NCBI GenBank assembly: GCA_937922005.1
Contig: CAKZWV010000016.1
Location: forward strand, 1 to 55,370
Direction of reading: 5' to 3'
DNA: 55,370 nt
DNA from: an uncultured Clostridia bacterium
GTDB lineage: Bacteria; Bacillota; Clostridia; Saccharofermentanales; DTU023
The translations under genes and the position numbers were made by a program. A model generated the notes under the pieces. That model had not been told where the DNA came from. It did no database searches and saw nothing but the letters and a program-made list of their open reading frames with translations. Shown piece by piece: positions 42,865 through 51,908 of this stretch (within the stretch, counting starts at the first letter, position 1; each line of letters begins with the position of its first letter).

Positions 42865-43818
42865 TTATTTTACTGTAGATCCATCCGCATCCGTGGCCCC
42901 TGTAGAATCATCCTCTTTTGCCTCCGCTTCGGCTGCATCTTGGGACTCTTCTTCCTCAAGGAGGACCCGGTGGGGGTTGATCTGCTTTTCAGCTAGTTCA
43001 ATCGCCTCAGCAACCATGGAGCCATTGAAATCGATCTCCGGCTTGGCATCAAAGTCCCATTTGGCAAGCTCTTCTCCGGTAGCCCGCTCCATGCCATAAG
43101 CAGCCTTGGCCATATCCAAATAGCGACGGAGAAAACGCAGGCGTTTGGCATAGTCAAAAGAAATTTCCAGGAGGGCGTCATGATTTTCCTCGCTGGCATG
43201 GCGGAAAATATGGCCAAAGAGCTGGTTCTCTGCCTCCTTTAAGGACAAAAGGCTTTGGTGGTAATCCATCATCGTCTGGTCATCCAGATACTTCACATCC
43301 AAATTTTCCACCGAGCTAAAATTTCTGCGCTTTTCTTCCTCGCGCATGAGTTTTTTCTTTTCTAGCTTCTTCTGTTCCGAAAGATTAGAAACTTCACGGC
43401 GCATCTTCTTACGCTTACGCTCTCTGGCTTTGCGCTTCTTATGCATCAGAGCATAATAAAAGTCCAAAGCAGCCTCAATGGCCATGGGGTCGGCCGATTC
43501 AAAGCTAGGCGGCTGTTGGCCCAAATTGAAGGGGGCTTCATTGTTGTCAAGGCACATCTCAGCAAAATCCAAGACCTCATCGATCTCCTTGGCATTCGTG
43601 CTCATGAGGGTCCCCACCATAAACTTCATCTCGTCCAACTTAAAACCAATAAAAGCCACCATATAATACCAGTGGGCCTGGCGGGTCGCATAGGTTTGCA
43701 CCAGCTTTCTTCTCTCTTCCTGGATCTTGGCGGCTTCTAGATCCTTCTTTTTTGCCTTGTTTTTATTCGCCGTTTCAATGGTCCGTCGATTATTATTGTC
43801 ATTATTTGATCCCGTCAT
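42865..43818 (-). CDS. Unrecognised charged, helical protein
   Basis: I do not recognise this 317-residue protein. It has no signal or membrane segment. Residues 10-45 and about 130-180 are Lys/Arg/Glu-rich and predicted coiled coil (RKARERKRKKMRR); between them and after are more ordered helical parts, such as WYYMVAFIGFKLDEMKFMVGTLM and FDYAKRLRFLRRYLDMAKAAYG. The C terminus is acidic. The ATG at 43818 is supported by GAGGGAG 9 bases upstream, where the ribosome site is itself part of a dispersed motif copy (43822-43832). It ends one base from the PBP-like gene, convergently. Confidence 0.75.
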   Translation of the reverse strand: MTGSNNDNNNRRTIETANKNKAKKKDLEAAKIQEERRKLVQTYATRQAHWYYMVAFIGFKLDEMKFMVGTLMSTNAKEIDEVLDFAEMCLDNNEAPFNLGQQPPSFESADPMAIEAALDFYYALMHKKRKARERKRKKMRREVSNLSEQKKLEKKKLMREEEKRRNFSSVENLDVKYLDDQTMMDYHQSLLSLKEAENQLFGHIFRHASEENHDALLEISFDYAKRLRFLRRYLDMAKAAYGMERATGEELAKWDFDAKPEIDFNGSMVAEAIELAEKQINPHRVLLEEEESQDAAEAEAKEDDSTGATDADGSTVK

Positions 43819-43874
43819 AAGCAAATACTCCCTCTTTTCTTTTGCACTTTGATCTATACTTTCGATTGGCAAAG

Positions 43875-44714
43875 CTAGCGATTGCTATCTACTAGGTAAT
43901 ATAGATAAGAGACAAAGCCAATGCCTCCCGTCATATTCCCTAAGGTACAGGCAAGAAGGTTTTTGCCCATGCCCACCCAGGTGGGGTAAGAGGCGGCAGC
44001 AGCTACGTCGGGTTGGAAGATTTTGACGAGGCCAGCCATGGAAAATAAAGTCATGTTGGCCACACTGTGTTCAAAACCAGCTAGGACAAAGGCAAAGACA
44101 CAAAGGTACATCCCATAGAAGGCTGGGGTTTTGTCCTTCGTTACCATATAACACCAAATGCCACAGCAAACCAGGATATTACATAAGATTCCTTTCACAA
44201 AGATGGCCAGGAAACTGCCGGAAGCTTTCCCAGCAGCCAGGGAGCCTAGATAGGTTAACATGGCAGGGGATAAGGAGGTCCCCAAAGCTAGGGTAGCCAT
44301 CAGGAGGCTGCCCAGGAAATTGGCTAGGTAGCAGACGAGGAAAAGCTTAGCCATCTCCCCCATTTGGATTTTCTTATTAAAAAAGGCGGTTCCGGCGTAC
44401 ATATTGGTGCCAGTAAAGAGGTCGGCCCCAACCAGAAGGACCAGGGTTAAGCCCACACCAAAGATCCCGGAAAAGGCAAATTTTTGGAGGGCCTGGAGGT
44501 TTTCTTGGGCGCTCATGAGCTGGCCAGCTACCATGGCAACCAGGAGGCCCAGGCCGATATAAAAGCCAGCTAAGACAGAGCTGACAAAATAAGACCGGGG
44601 CTTAGCGGCCAAAATTTTCACCTTTTTCTGGCCGACCTGGGAAATTTGTTGAAATCCACTCAAGGGTGCCGCCGGGGCATCGACTGGGGGCGTTGTAGAT
44701 TTGATACTAGACAT
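43875..44714 (-). CDS. Formate/nitrite transporter family channel
   Basis: This 279-residue FNT protein has six membrane helices. FSGIFGVGLTLVLLVGADLF, TGTNMY and the LANFLGSLL region are family signatures; the second half includes CYMV and GFEHSVANMT, with the conserved His of the channel centre. Substrates in the family are formate, nitrite or hydrosulfide; FocA, NirC and HSC cannot be separated here. AGGAGG lies 7 bases before ATG 44714; an upstream frame to 44801 is unsupported. No pyruvate formate-lyase gene is adjacent. Confidence 0.87.
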   Translation of the reverse strand: MSSIKSTTPPVDAPAAPLSGFQQISQVGQKKVKILAAKPRSYFVSSVLAGFYIGLGLLVAMVAGQLMSAQENLQALQKFAFSGIFGVGLTLVLLVGADLFTGTNMYAGTAFFNKKIQMGEMAKLFLVCYLANFLGSLLMATLALGTSLSPAMLTYLGSLAAGKASGSFLAIFVKGILCNILVCCGIWCYMVTKDKTPAFYGMYLCVFAFVLAGFEHSVANMTLFSMAGLVKIFQPDVAAAASYPTWVGMGKNLLACTLGNMTGGIGFVSYLYYLVDSNR

Positions 44715-44812
44715 CTGTCTTCCTCCTATTCTTATAGATTCCTTTCTGGATAGGGTACTCCTTCCAGATAGGGCCATACGGCCTGGAATCATCATACGCA
44801 TAGCAGTCTATT

Positions 44813-45415
44813 TTACACTTTTTTCGTTAAAATCGCAACAACGAGGGAAATCAGCCCACATAGGGCCATGACATGGATGGGGGAAATTATAATCTTCAAG
44901 CGCTTTTGTGAAAGCTTGTCCAGCCAGGTACTTATGGCGTTTTGAAAGGCCAGGATCAGGAGGGCCAGGTTAAATAGGACAACATTCAGAGGATTCAAGT
45001 TTCCCTCCGGCCAGCAGGCAGCCAGGACCATGTCGATGGCTGCATTGGCAATCAAGGCGACTACCACGGGCTTAATCCCGCTTAAAAGGTCTTGCATGAA
45101 GTGAAATTCTTGGTATTTGCGATAGATATAGGCTAGGCTAAAGACCACTAGACATGGGACGGTGATGCTCCCCAGGGTCGCCAAGAACCCACCCAGGACC
45201 CCAGCCATCTTCATTCCTACAAAAGAGGCCGAATTGATGGCAATGGGGCCCGGCGTCATCTGGGATATGGTGATAAGGTCAGAAAATTCAGCTGGACTCA
45301 GCCAAGCCCTATTTTGGACGATTTCTTCCTGAATGAGGGGTAAGGCTGCATAGCCTCCCCCAAAACTCAGGGCCCCGACCTTTACAAAGCTCAAAAATAA
45401 TTCCCAATAGATCAT
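44813..45415 (-). CDS. chrA2: Chromate transporter, second half-size subunit
   Basis: This 200-residue CHR-family protein has five to six helices. The signature SFGGGYAALPLIQEE is at residues 17-31, and QMTPGPIAINSASFVG follows. Half-size CHR proteins work as pairs of opposite topology. Its ATG overlaps the TGA of the upstream gene by four bases. Actual substrate is unproven; no redox or chromate regulator is nearby. Confidence 0.88.
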   Translation of the reverse strand: MIYWELFLSFVKVGALSFGGGYAALPLIQEEIVQNRAWLSPAEFSDLITISQMTPGPIAINSASFVGMKMAGVLGGFLATLGSITVPCLVVFSLAYIYRKYQEFHFMQDLLSGIKPVVVALIANAAIDMVLAACWPEGNLNPLNVVLFNLALLILAFQNAISTWLDKLSQKRLKIIISPIHVMALCGLISLVVAILTKKV

Positions 45416-46134
45416 GGTCTGTCCTCTTTCTTTATCTTAGGGGAGGGCGTCTGAGTAGCAGTCGTTACATTCGATTCTTTTTCTCCCTGGCTTAGATCAG
45501 GGGCAGCCGTATCTAGCTCTTCCGTGGCCCCCTGTCCCCTCTTTCGGCCTACTAAACCTGCCAGCAAACCAGCCAAACCCGCTCCCAGAATGACCAAGGC
45601 TGGATTCACCTTACCAAAATAGATAGCTGCAAAACCAAGGGCCATAATCACCATGGCAAAAGTATTTTTCTCTTTCACAAAGCGGCCTGCCATGGAGGCC
45701 GTCACCTGACAAATCAAGGCAGCTACACCACTTCGCATCCCCATTAGGAAGGCCTGAATATAAGGGTTGGCAGCAAAGGCTTCGTAAGCAACAGAGATGA
45801 CCATGAGGATTAAAAAGGGTGGGAGGACTGTCCCAAAAATGGCCAGCAAGGCACCCGGAAGGCCTGCCACATGGAGGCCCAAAAGGAGAGCCGTATTGAT
45901 GGCAACAGGGCCAGGGGCGCTTTGCCCTATAGCCGTCAGATTTAAAACCTCCTCATCGGTCAAAAAGTGCAGTTCTTTGACAAAACGAGCCTGGAGGAGA
46001 GGCACAATCACATAGCCTCCTCCGAAGGTAAAGGCCGAAATATAGAAACTAGACCGGAAAATCTCCCAATACAATTGCCCCTTCGTTCGAGCGACTGGGG
46101 GGGAATCCGGAGTTTGGGAAGGAAATTGAGACAA
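45412..46134 (-). CDS. chrA1: Chromate transporter, first half-size subunit
   Basis: This 240-residue partner of the following gene carries FTFGGGYVIVPLLQARFV and GQSAPGPVAINTALLLG. The C-terminal 40 residues are hydrophilic. The start is TTG, chosen because AGGAGG lies 6 bases upstream; no ATG is available before the first helix. Confidence 0.87.
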   Translation of the reverse strand: MSQFPSQTPDSPPVARTKGQLYWEIFRSSFYISAFTFGGGYVIVPLLQARFVKELHFLTDEEVLNLTAIGQSAPGPVAINTALLLGLHVAGLPGALLAIFGTVLPPFLILMVISVAYEAFAANPYIQAFLMGMRSGVAALICQVTASMAGRFVKEKNTFAMVIMALGFAAIYFGKVNPALVILGAGLAGLLAGLVGRKRGQGATEELDTAAPDLSQGEKESNVTTATQTPSPKIKKEDRP

Positions 46135-46526
46135 ATGGGACCTCCTCTCGCCATGGCATCAAGCACTGCCTCTAAAACCATCTAGGGCTTCCTTTTAAGG
46201 CTTCCCTTTAAGGCTTCCTTGGGGGCAGGGCCTTGGACACATATGCTATCCTAACACTTTCTCTTCAAAAAAAAAGGCAAGGAGGCAGGGAAGAGATAGA
46301 AAAAGGTAAAGCCTAGAAACATCATTTCTCCTGATGTTTCTAGGCTCGACTCCTCCTTAGAGTGTCCTCTATTAGGGTCTTACCAAATATGTAAAAGAAA
46401 AGATGGCAATTTCAGGTTGCGTCTTCTGTCACCGCACGTTCCTCACTGTTTCAAAAAATCAGCTATGTCATAATGAAAAGAATCATTGCTAATAGAAAAT
46501 GGTTGAGCTCCATAAGGAGTACCACA
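46135..46526. other. Border between native genes and the AT-rich island
   Basis: There is no gene in about 390 bases. CTTCCYTTTAAGG is repeated in tandem near 46190-46220. A perfect 15-bp stem hairpin is at 46310-46346. Base composition falls toward the lipoprotein gene. Confidence 0.5.
46310..46346 (-). terminator. Strong hairpin, probable terminator of the lipoprotein gene
   Basis: AGCCTAGAAACATCA pairs perfectly with its complement around a 7-base loop. On the minus strand a T-rich stretch (TTACCTTTTTC) follows. It is 180 bases after the lipoprotein stop. Confidence 0.65.
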
Positions 46527-47348
46527 TTACTTCTGCTCTCCTTCTGTACCATGTTTTTGACTTACCAAACAATTTTCTATGATCTTATTTAAATCACATT
46601 CCGCAAAAGTATAGGGATATGTGTAGGACATTTCCGATACAATGTGATCTTTAGCAACGATCTGCTCATAGATCTCAGCAAACCGTTCTTCTTGACGAGT
46701 ATAGTTTTTCGAACATTTGATGGTTTCTCCTAAAATTCCGTAAGGATCAGCATAATATCGAGCTCCCGACTTGTCATAGGCAACATCCATAAGGGTTGTA
46801 AAGGCACCCATGATCCAATACTCTGGAGGAGACTCATCTAAAGATCCCTTCAAAAAGACAAGAAGTTCATTGCCATGGGTAAATAGCGGATAATTTTTAT
46901 AGGTTCCTTTAGAGCATCCATCTTGAAGCCATATAAATTTAGAAGCCATATTTCCTTTGAATGACTGTAACACTTCAGCTTCATAGTATGTTATCTGCGT
47001 TTCAAGATCCTCCTTGAGCCAATTACCAACTTTTACTCTAGCTACAGCATCAGCTTCCGAAAAGGCAGATTCAAACGTATACCTCTTATATAGGTAGCCA
47101 TGAATAGTGGCGCTTGCTATTCGAACAGGAGGCAACACAATGGACTTTTGTGCGGATACGGAGGAGCTCGTTGCCGATAAGTTAGTTACTTCTGTAGACG
47201 CTAAGGCACTAGCTAGGTTTGTCGTAGAGGGAGCAGAAGTATTTACAGGACTCTTCTTAGATACTACGGACTCATCTGGCATCTTTTTACAGCTAGCTAC
47301 AGAAATCATTAGCGTCACGATTATGAATCCCCAAAGATATTTCTTCAT
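46527..47348 (-). CDS. Predicted lipoprotein of unknown function
   Basis: This 273-residue protein has a signal peptide with lipobox ISVASC (Cys20). A Ser/Thr-rich linker (about 25-75) precedes a compact domain with repeated Lys/aromatic segments: ADAVARVKVGNWL, YYEAEVLQSFKGN and GNELLVFLKG. This pattern recalls small beta-rich secreted proteins of clostridia, but I do not assign a family. Base composition is AT-rich, unlike genes before 46 kb. It diverges from the arsenic operon. GGTGG precedes the ATG. Confidence 0.75.
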   Translation of the reverse strand: MKKYLWGFIIVTLMISVASCKKMPDESVVSKKSPVNTSAPSTTNLASALASTEVTNLSATSSSVSAQKSIVLPPVRIASATIHGYLYKRYTFESAFSEADAVARVKVGNWLKEDLETQITYYEAEVLQSFKGNMASKFIWLQDGCSKGTYKNYPLFTHGNELLVFLKGSLDESPPEYWIMGAFTTLMDVAYDKSGARYYADPYGILGETIKCSKNYTRQEERFAEIYEQIVAKDHIVSEMSYTYPYTFAECDLNKIIENCLVSQKHGTEGEQK

Positions 47349-47532
47349 CTGTTTACCACCTTTCTTTTATCCCATCTCTAGACCTAGGATGCATTACGGC
47401 ATGGTTTTCTGAAGATTGAAATGGCTAGTGATACAATAGTGATGCAATTTCTTTCTGGAATGCTAAGGCATTTCCTTTAGTTTTGCAACGACTACAGGGC
47501 AATTCATCTGGATTCAAGGACACATTCACCTA

Positions 47533-47561
47533 TTGACAACTTTAAATATGATTGATAGAAT
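47533..47561 (+). promoter_or_regulatory. ars operon promoter
   Basis: TTGACA (47533-47538) and TAGAAT (47556-47561) are 17 bases apart, 22 bases before arsR. The spacer holds TTTAAATATGAT, a similar stretch of which (TTTAAATATATC) recurs before acr3, so ArsR may bind both. Confidence 0.78.
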
Positions 47562-47583
47562 ACGGACCTAGGAGGTAGAAGTT

Positions 47584-47904
47584 ATGGGAATCAGAGAAGA
47601 CGTAAAAAAAATCAAAGCGCTTACAGACGCTAACCGTCTTGCGATCATGCTCGCCCTTCAACATGGTGAGAAATGTGCATGTGAGCTGCTTGAAGAACTG
47701 CATATTACGCAGCCGACTCTTTCCTATCACATGAAAATCCTGGCAGACAGCGGTCTGATCGATTATTACAAAGAGGGAAAATGGATGCATTACAGCATCT
47801 CTGCGGAAGGAGCCCAGGATTTTCGAGAAATGATACATTTCTATGCAAGATGCGACTGCGAAACAGACAACAGTGTATCTTGCGGTTGTAAGAAAACAAA
47901 GTAG
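47584..47904 (+). CDS. arsR: Arsenic-responsive ArsR repressor
   Basis: This 106-residue winged-helix regulator carries the cysteine pair GEKCACELLEEL in the DNA-binding helix region, as As(III) sensors of the ArsR type do. ITQPTLSYHMKILADSGLI is the recognition region. The C terminus has four more cysteines (CDCETDNSVSCGC) and could add a metal site. AGGAGG precedes the ATG. It is the first gene of the operon with acr3 and the ArsP-like permease. Confidence 0.9.
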   Translation: MGIREDVKKIKALTDANRLAIMLALQHGEKCACELLEELHITQPTLSYHMKILADSGLIDYYKEGKWMHYSISAEGAQDFREMIHFYARCDCETDNSVSCGCKKTK

Positions 47905-47920
47905 TGAACCTATCTCAGGC

Positions 47921-47946
47921 AAAGGCAGTCTTTAGGGATTGCCTTT
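47921..47946 (+). other. Hairpin between arsR and acr3
   Basis: AAAGGCA pairs with TGCCTTT around a 12-base loop, followed by a short AT stretch. It may attenuate read-through or protect mRNA ends. Confidence 0.5.
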
Positions 47947-48003
47947 ATAAAACACATATGCATCGATGAATTTAAATATATCTAACACAAAGGAGCAATT
48001 CTT

Positions 48004-49044
48004 ATGAAGAATCAAAGAAAAGCAATGAATTCATTTCAGCGATATCTTTCCGTCTGGGTATTGCTATGTATGGCGATCGGAGTGGCAATAGGGCATTTTA
48101 TCCCTGTCATTCCGGCGACACTTGGCAAATTCCAAATTTCTGGCATTTCAGTTCCCATTGCTATTCTTATCTGGATCATGATTTATCCCATGATGATGAA
48201 AGTGGATTTTCGGAGTGTGAAGGAGATCGGCAACAATCCGAAGGGTTTATTCATCACGTGGATAGTCAACTGGCTGATCAAGCCATTTACCATGTTTGGG
48301 ATAGCTTACTTCTTCCTCTTTGTTGTATTCAAGGCCTTGATTTCCCCTGAACTATCAAGGGAGTATCTCGCTGGAGCTGTTCTTCTTGGAGCAGCTCCAT
48401 GTACAGCAATGGTTTTTGTCTGGAGTACGTTGACCAAGGGAAATCCAGCTTATACGGTGGTACAGGTAGCTACCAATGACCTCATTATCCTTGTGGCGTT
48501 CGTGCCAATTGTAAAGTTCCTCCTTGGCGTTTCCAATGTAACGGTGCCCTATAGAACTCTTTTCATGAGCATATTCCTCTTTGTAGTCATTCCGCTTGTG
48601 GCAGGATTTTTGACAAGGGTCACGGTCGTGAAACATAAAGGGATTACTTACTTCGAGGATACATTCATCCACAAGTTTGATAATGCGACAACATTAGGCC
48701 TGCTCATGACGCTGATAATCATCTTTAGTTCACAAGCAGACGTCATCCTTTCTAATCCCCTACATATTATCTTGATAGCCGTGCCGCTCACAATCCAGAC
48801 CTTTTTCATCTTCTTTATTGCCTATGGGGCCAGCAAAGCATTAAAATTACCGCATGATGTTGCAGCTCCTGCAGGAATGATTGGCGCATCTAATTTCTTT
48901 GAACTTGCGGTAGCTGTCGCAATTGCGCTTTTTGGAACCCAAAGCCCTGCGGCGCTTGCTACCACCGTAGGAGTTTTGACAGAGGTTCCAGTCATGCTGA
49001 TCCTTGTTCGGATAGCAAATAAAACGAAAGCGAGCTTTGCCTAA
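48004..49044 (+). CDS. acr3: Acr3-family arsenite efflux permease
   Basis: This 346-residue protein has about ten helices. It carries YPMMMKVDFRSVK, the conserved cysteine in GAAPCTAMVFVWS, and ASNFFELAVAVAIALFG, all typical of Acr3 exporters, which expel As(III) driven by proton motive force. AAAGGAG precedes the ATG. Its stop overlaps the following gene by one base. Confidence 0.93.
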   Translation: MKNQRKAMNSFQRYLSVWVLLCMAIGVAIGHFIPVIPATLGKFQISGISVPIAILIWIMIYPMMMKVDFRSVKEIGNNPKGLFITWIVNWLIKPFTMFGIAYFFLFVVFKALISPELSREYLAGAVLLGAAPCTAMVFVWSTLTKGNPAYTVVQVATNDLIILVAFVPIVKFLLGVSNVTVPYRTLFMSIFLFVVIPLVAGFLTRVTVVKHKGITYFEDTFIHKFDNATTLGLLMTLIIIFSSQADVILSNPLHIILIAVPLTIQTFFIFFIAYGASKALKLPHDVAAPAGMIGASNFFELAVAVAIALFGTQSPAALATTVGVLTEVPVMLILVRIANKTKASFA

Positions 49045-50042
49045 TGTGGACTTTTATTCAGGAACAGATTTTGGGAATGAAGTGGTTAAATACACTCATT
49101 GAACAATTGCTGGTCATGGCTGGCCTTGATGTAAATACCCGAATTGGCAGCAGCTTACAGTTCTTTATCTATGATACTCTTAAAATTTCAATATTACTTT
49201 GTGTACTGATTTTTATCATCTCCTACATACAGAGCTTCTTTCCCCCTGAGCGCAGTCGTAAGATTATAGGAAAATTTCATGGAATCGGAGCGAATGTCGT
49301 AGGAGCCTTGTTAGGAACCGTAACACCTTTTTGCTCTTGCTCATCTATTCCCATTTTTATGGGTTTTACAACGGCAGGGCTTCCCCTAGGTGTAACTTTT
49401 TCTTTTTTGATTTCATCGCCGATGGTCGACTTAGGAAGTCTTGTCCTCTTAGTCAGCGTCTTTGGCATGAAGATCGCTGTAGCCTATGTGGTCCTAGGGC
49501 TGCTGATTGCCATTCTTGGGGGTACGCTGATAGAACACTTACATATGGAAGATCAGATTGCTGATTTTATTCGTAACAGCAACAGCAGTGTTGATATCGA
49601 AACACCAAATGTAAGCGTTCAAGATAGACTAATCTATGCAAAAGATCAGGTTGTTTCCACCTTCAGGAAAGTTTTTCCTTATATCCTTGTCGGTGTAGGC
49701 ATTGGTGCAGGTATCCATAATTGGATTCCTGAAAGCTGGGTGGAAGCTATTCTAGGTAGTAATAATCCCTTCGGCGTGGTACTAGCTACATTGATTGGTA
49801 TACCTATGTATGCGGACATTTTTGGGACCATCCCCATTGCGGAAGCTCTCCTTGCAAAAGGGGCTTTGCTTGGCACTGTTCTTAGTTTTATGATGGCGGT
49901 TACCACACTAAGCCTTCCCTCCTTGATCATGCTAAAAAAAGGAATTAAGCCAAAATTACTGGGCACCTTTATCGCTATCTGCACACTGGGGATCATGATC
50001 GTAGGATACGTGTTTAATGTATTCCAACCTTTACTGATCTAA
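49044..50042 (+). CDS. arsP: ArsP/DUF318-family permease
   Basis: This 332-residue protein has about eight helices and the diagnostic TPFCSCSSIPIFMGF near residue 93-107. The second half repeats the fold (ATLIGIPMYADIFGTIPIAEA). Relatives export trivalent organoarsenicals; others handle divalent metals. Overlap with acr3 and the arsR promoter favour an arsenical role. The gene uses AT-rich codons like its operon. Confidence 0.82.
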   Translation: MWTFIQEQILGMKWLNTLIEQLLVMAGLDVNTRIGSSLQFFIYDTLKISILLCVLIFIISYIQSFFPPERSRKIIGKFHGIGANVVGALLGTVTPFCSCSSIPIFMGFTTAGLPLGVTFSFLISSPMVDLGSLVLLVSVFGMKIAVAYVVLGLLIAILGGTLIEHLHMEDQIADFIRNSNSSVDIETPNVSVQDRLIYAKDQVVSTFRKVFPYILVGVGIGAGIHNWIPESWVEAILGSNNPFGVVLATLIGIPMYADIFGTIPIAEALLAKGALLGTVLSFMMAVTTLSLPSLIMLKKGIKPKLLGTFIAICTLGIMIVGYVFNVFQPLLI

Positions 50043-50174
50043 AGAAAGCAAGGATCACAAACATTCAATAACAATCCACGGACTTCCACCGTTAGCAAAC
50101 GGCTGACAAGGAGGGCAAAAGACAGTATAATCGAAACCAGGGGGCAGACAAGGCCCCAGAAAGGTAGGTAGCTT

Positions 50175-51866
50175 ATGTCAGAAAACCCAACTCCGAAACT
50201 TGAGGGCAGGAGTATTTGCTTGCGGCCCTTTCAATTAGGAGATGCCCGCGATGTCTATGCCTATGCTTCCAACCCCAAGGTGGCTAATCCCTGTGGCTTT
50301 GTGCCCGCCACAGTGCTGGAAGAATCCCAGGCCATTGTCCAAAGTTTTGTTCAAATTCGCAACCAATGGGCCATCTGGCACCCAGGAGATCGCCGGGTCA
50401 TCGGTTCGATTTCGCTGGTCAAAGACTGGCTACGTCCCGACATGGAGACCAAGATGTTGGGCTATACCCTGAGTGAGGCCTATTGGAATCGGGGGATCAT
50501 GACGGAAGCCGTAGGCCTGGTGATCGACTACGCTTTCCAGACCCTCCGCCTCGATGGGCTCTCAGCCACGACTTTTATCGACAATCCAAGGTCCCAGCGG
50601 ATCTTGGAAAAGCATCATTTTTCTTTTGAGGGTGTCCTCGAAGAAGCCGTAACTTCGCTGGTCACGGGCGCTCCTATCCCCTATTGCCTCTTCTACCTGG
50701 GCGCCGAGACTTACGAAGTGAATCGTCGAAAAAATGCATCCCAAGCGGCAGTCCTTTGTCACAAAAAGGCATCTCAAGAGAAAAAGACCCCCCCTCTCTC
50801 TCCTGCCCCAAATACTCCCGCACCTCCTTCCCTACCTGCCTCCGAACCTTATGTTGGGCCTCGACTTTTCCCCTCCCGGCGGATGGCCCCCTCGGTGGAG
50901 GAATATTATCAAAAGGCCCTGGCCCAGGGGACCTATCAAATCTTGACAAGGGGAAGGCAACGCTTTATCCAGGCGGACCTCCTCGTAGACCAAGGCCTCC
51001 CCCACCTCTTTACGACCAAGGACTTTGACTACAATTCCAGCCACCATGAACCTCCCTTGGTAGACCTCAACCTAGCTCAAGCTGAGGCCCTGGCCACCCT
51101 GGGCTATGCCTACCCCAAGGATCTTCTAAGCCAGCTGCCAAAAGAGGCCAAAAAAGACATGGCCCAGACGCTGAAATGGAATGGAGACGGAGTCAAATCT
51201 CTAGAAGGCCAAGGCGCAGAAAACTTAGGACCAGCAGGGGGCAAGCTCAAGACTTGCAAAGGCCTATGGATGGCCTACCAGGTCCACGGGGACCGGGTGG
51301 TCTGGGTCGACCAGGCCAAAGAACCTGAAGACTTTGAGCGTCCGGGCTTTGCGAGGAGGATCCATAAGTGCGATGGGCTCCTGACGACTCAAGCGGGAAC
51401 GGCCTTGGCCGCCAAGGTAGCCGACTGCGTCCCCCTCATCCTCTACGAGCCTAAAGCCAAGATTTTAGCTTGCGTCCACTCCGGCTGGCGAGGAACGGCC
51501 CAGGGCATTGTAGGTCAGGCCATCGCTAAAATCCTGGGCTTGGGGGGGAACCGTCGGAACATCTATGTGGCCGTGGGCCCCCACATTGGAGCGAAGAGCT
51601 TTGAAATCGACCAGCCGGTACTGGAGTATTTGGCGCAAAAAAAAGTGGCCCTCCCGCCCTTTGCTTTACAGCTCGGGGAGAAAGCGGGCCACGCTTACCT
51701 AGATCTGGGTGCCATCCTGATGGCAGATCTCTTGGCTTGGGGAATCGATGTTGACCATGTTGGGGTTCTGGACCTCGATACGGTCACGGAAGTCGACCTC
51801 CTCCACTCCTATCGGCGGGAAAAAGAAGCCTTTGGGACCATGCTGGCCCTAGGCGTTCTGCCGTAG
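50175..51866 (+). CDS. GNAT acetyltransferase fused to PgeF (YfiH/laccase-domain)
   Basis: This 563-residue single frame has two domains. Residues 1-180 are a RimJ/RimL-type GNAT: RSICLRPFQLGDARDVYAYA, EAYWNRGIMTEAVGLVIDYA and NPRSQRILEKHHFSFEG. Residues about 185-225 are a Pro-rich linker with the peptide NTPAPP. Residues about 240-563 are PgeF: YQVHGD, KVADCVPLIL, CVHSGWRGTAQGI, with the zinc-binding His/Cys/His set. PgeF corrects misincorporated L-Ser in the peptidoglycan stem or acts on nucleosides. No stop or frameshift separates the halves. Dispersed motifs are at 50208, 50809 and 51622. AAAGGTAGG precedes the ATG. Confidence 0.88.
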   Translation: MSENPTPKLEGRSICLRPFQLGDARDVYAYASNPKVANPCGFVPATVLEESQAIVQSFVQIRNQWAIWHPGDRRVIGSISLVKDWLRPDMETKMLGYTLSEAYWNRGIMTEAVGLVIDYAFQTLRLDGLSATTFIDNPRSQRILEKHHFSFEGVLEEAVTSLVTGAPIPYCLFYLGAETYEVNRRKNASQAAVLCHKKASQEKKTPPLSPAPNTPAPPSLPASEPYVGPRLFPSRRMAPSVEEYYQKALAQGTYQILTRGRQRFIQADLLVDQGLPHLFTTKDFDYNSSHHEPPLVDLNLAQAEALATLGYAYPKDLLSQLPKEAKKDMAQTLKWNGDGVKSLEGQGAENLGPAGGKLKTCKGLWMAYQVHGDRVVWVDQAKEPEDFERPGFARRIHKCDGLLTTQAGTALAAKVADCVPLILYEPKAKILACVHSGWRGTAQGIVGQAIAKILGLGGNRRNIYVAVGPHIGAKSFEIDQPVLEYLAQKKVALPPFALQLGEKAGHAYLDLGAILMADLLAWGIDVDHVGVLDLDTVTEVDLLHSYRREKEAFGTMLALGVLP

Positions 51867-51908
51867 GGGCGTGAACGGTGTCCTTGCGTAGGGCCGAGTC
51901 ATGGCTTC

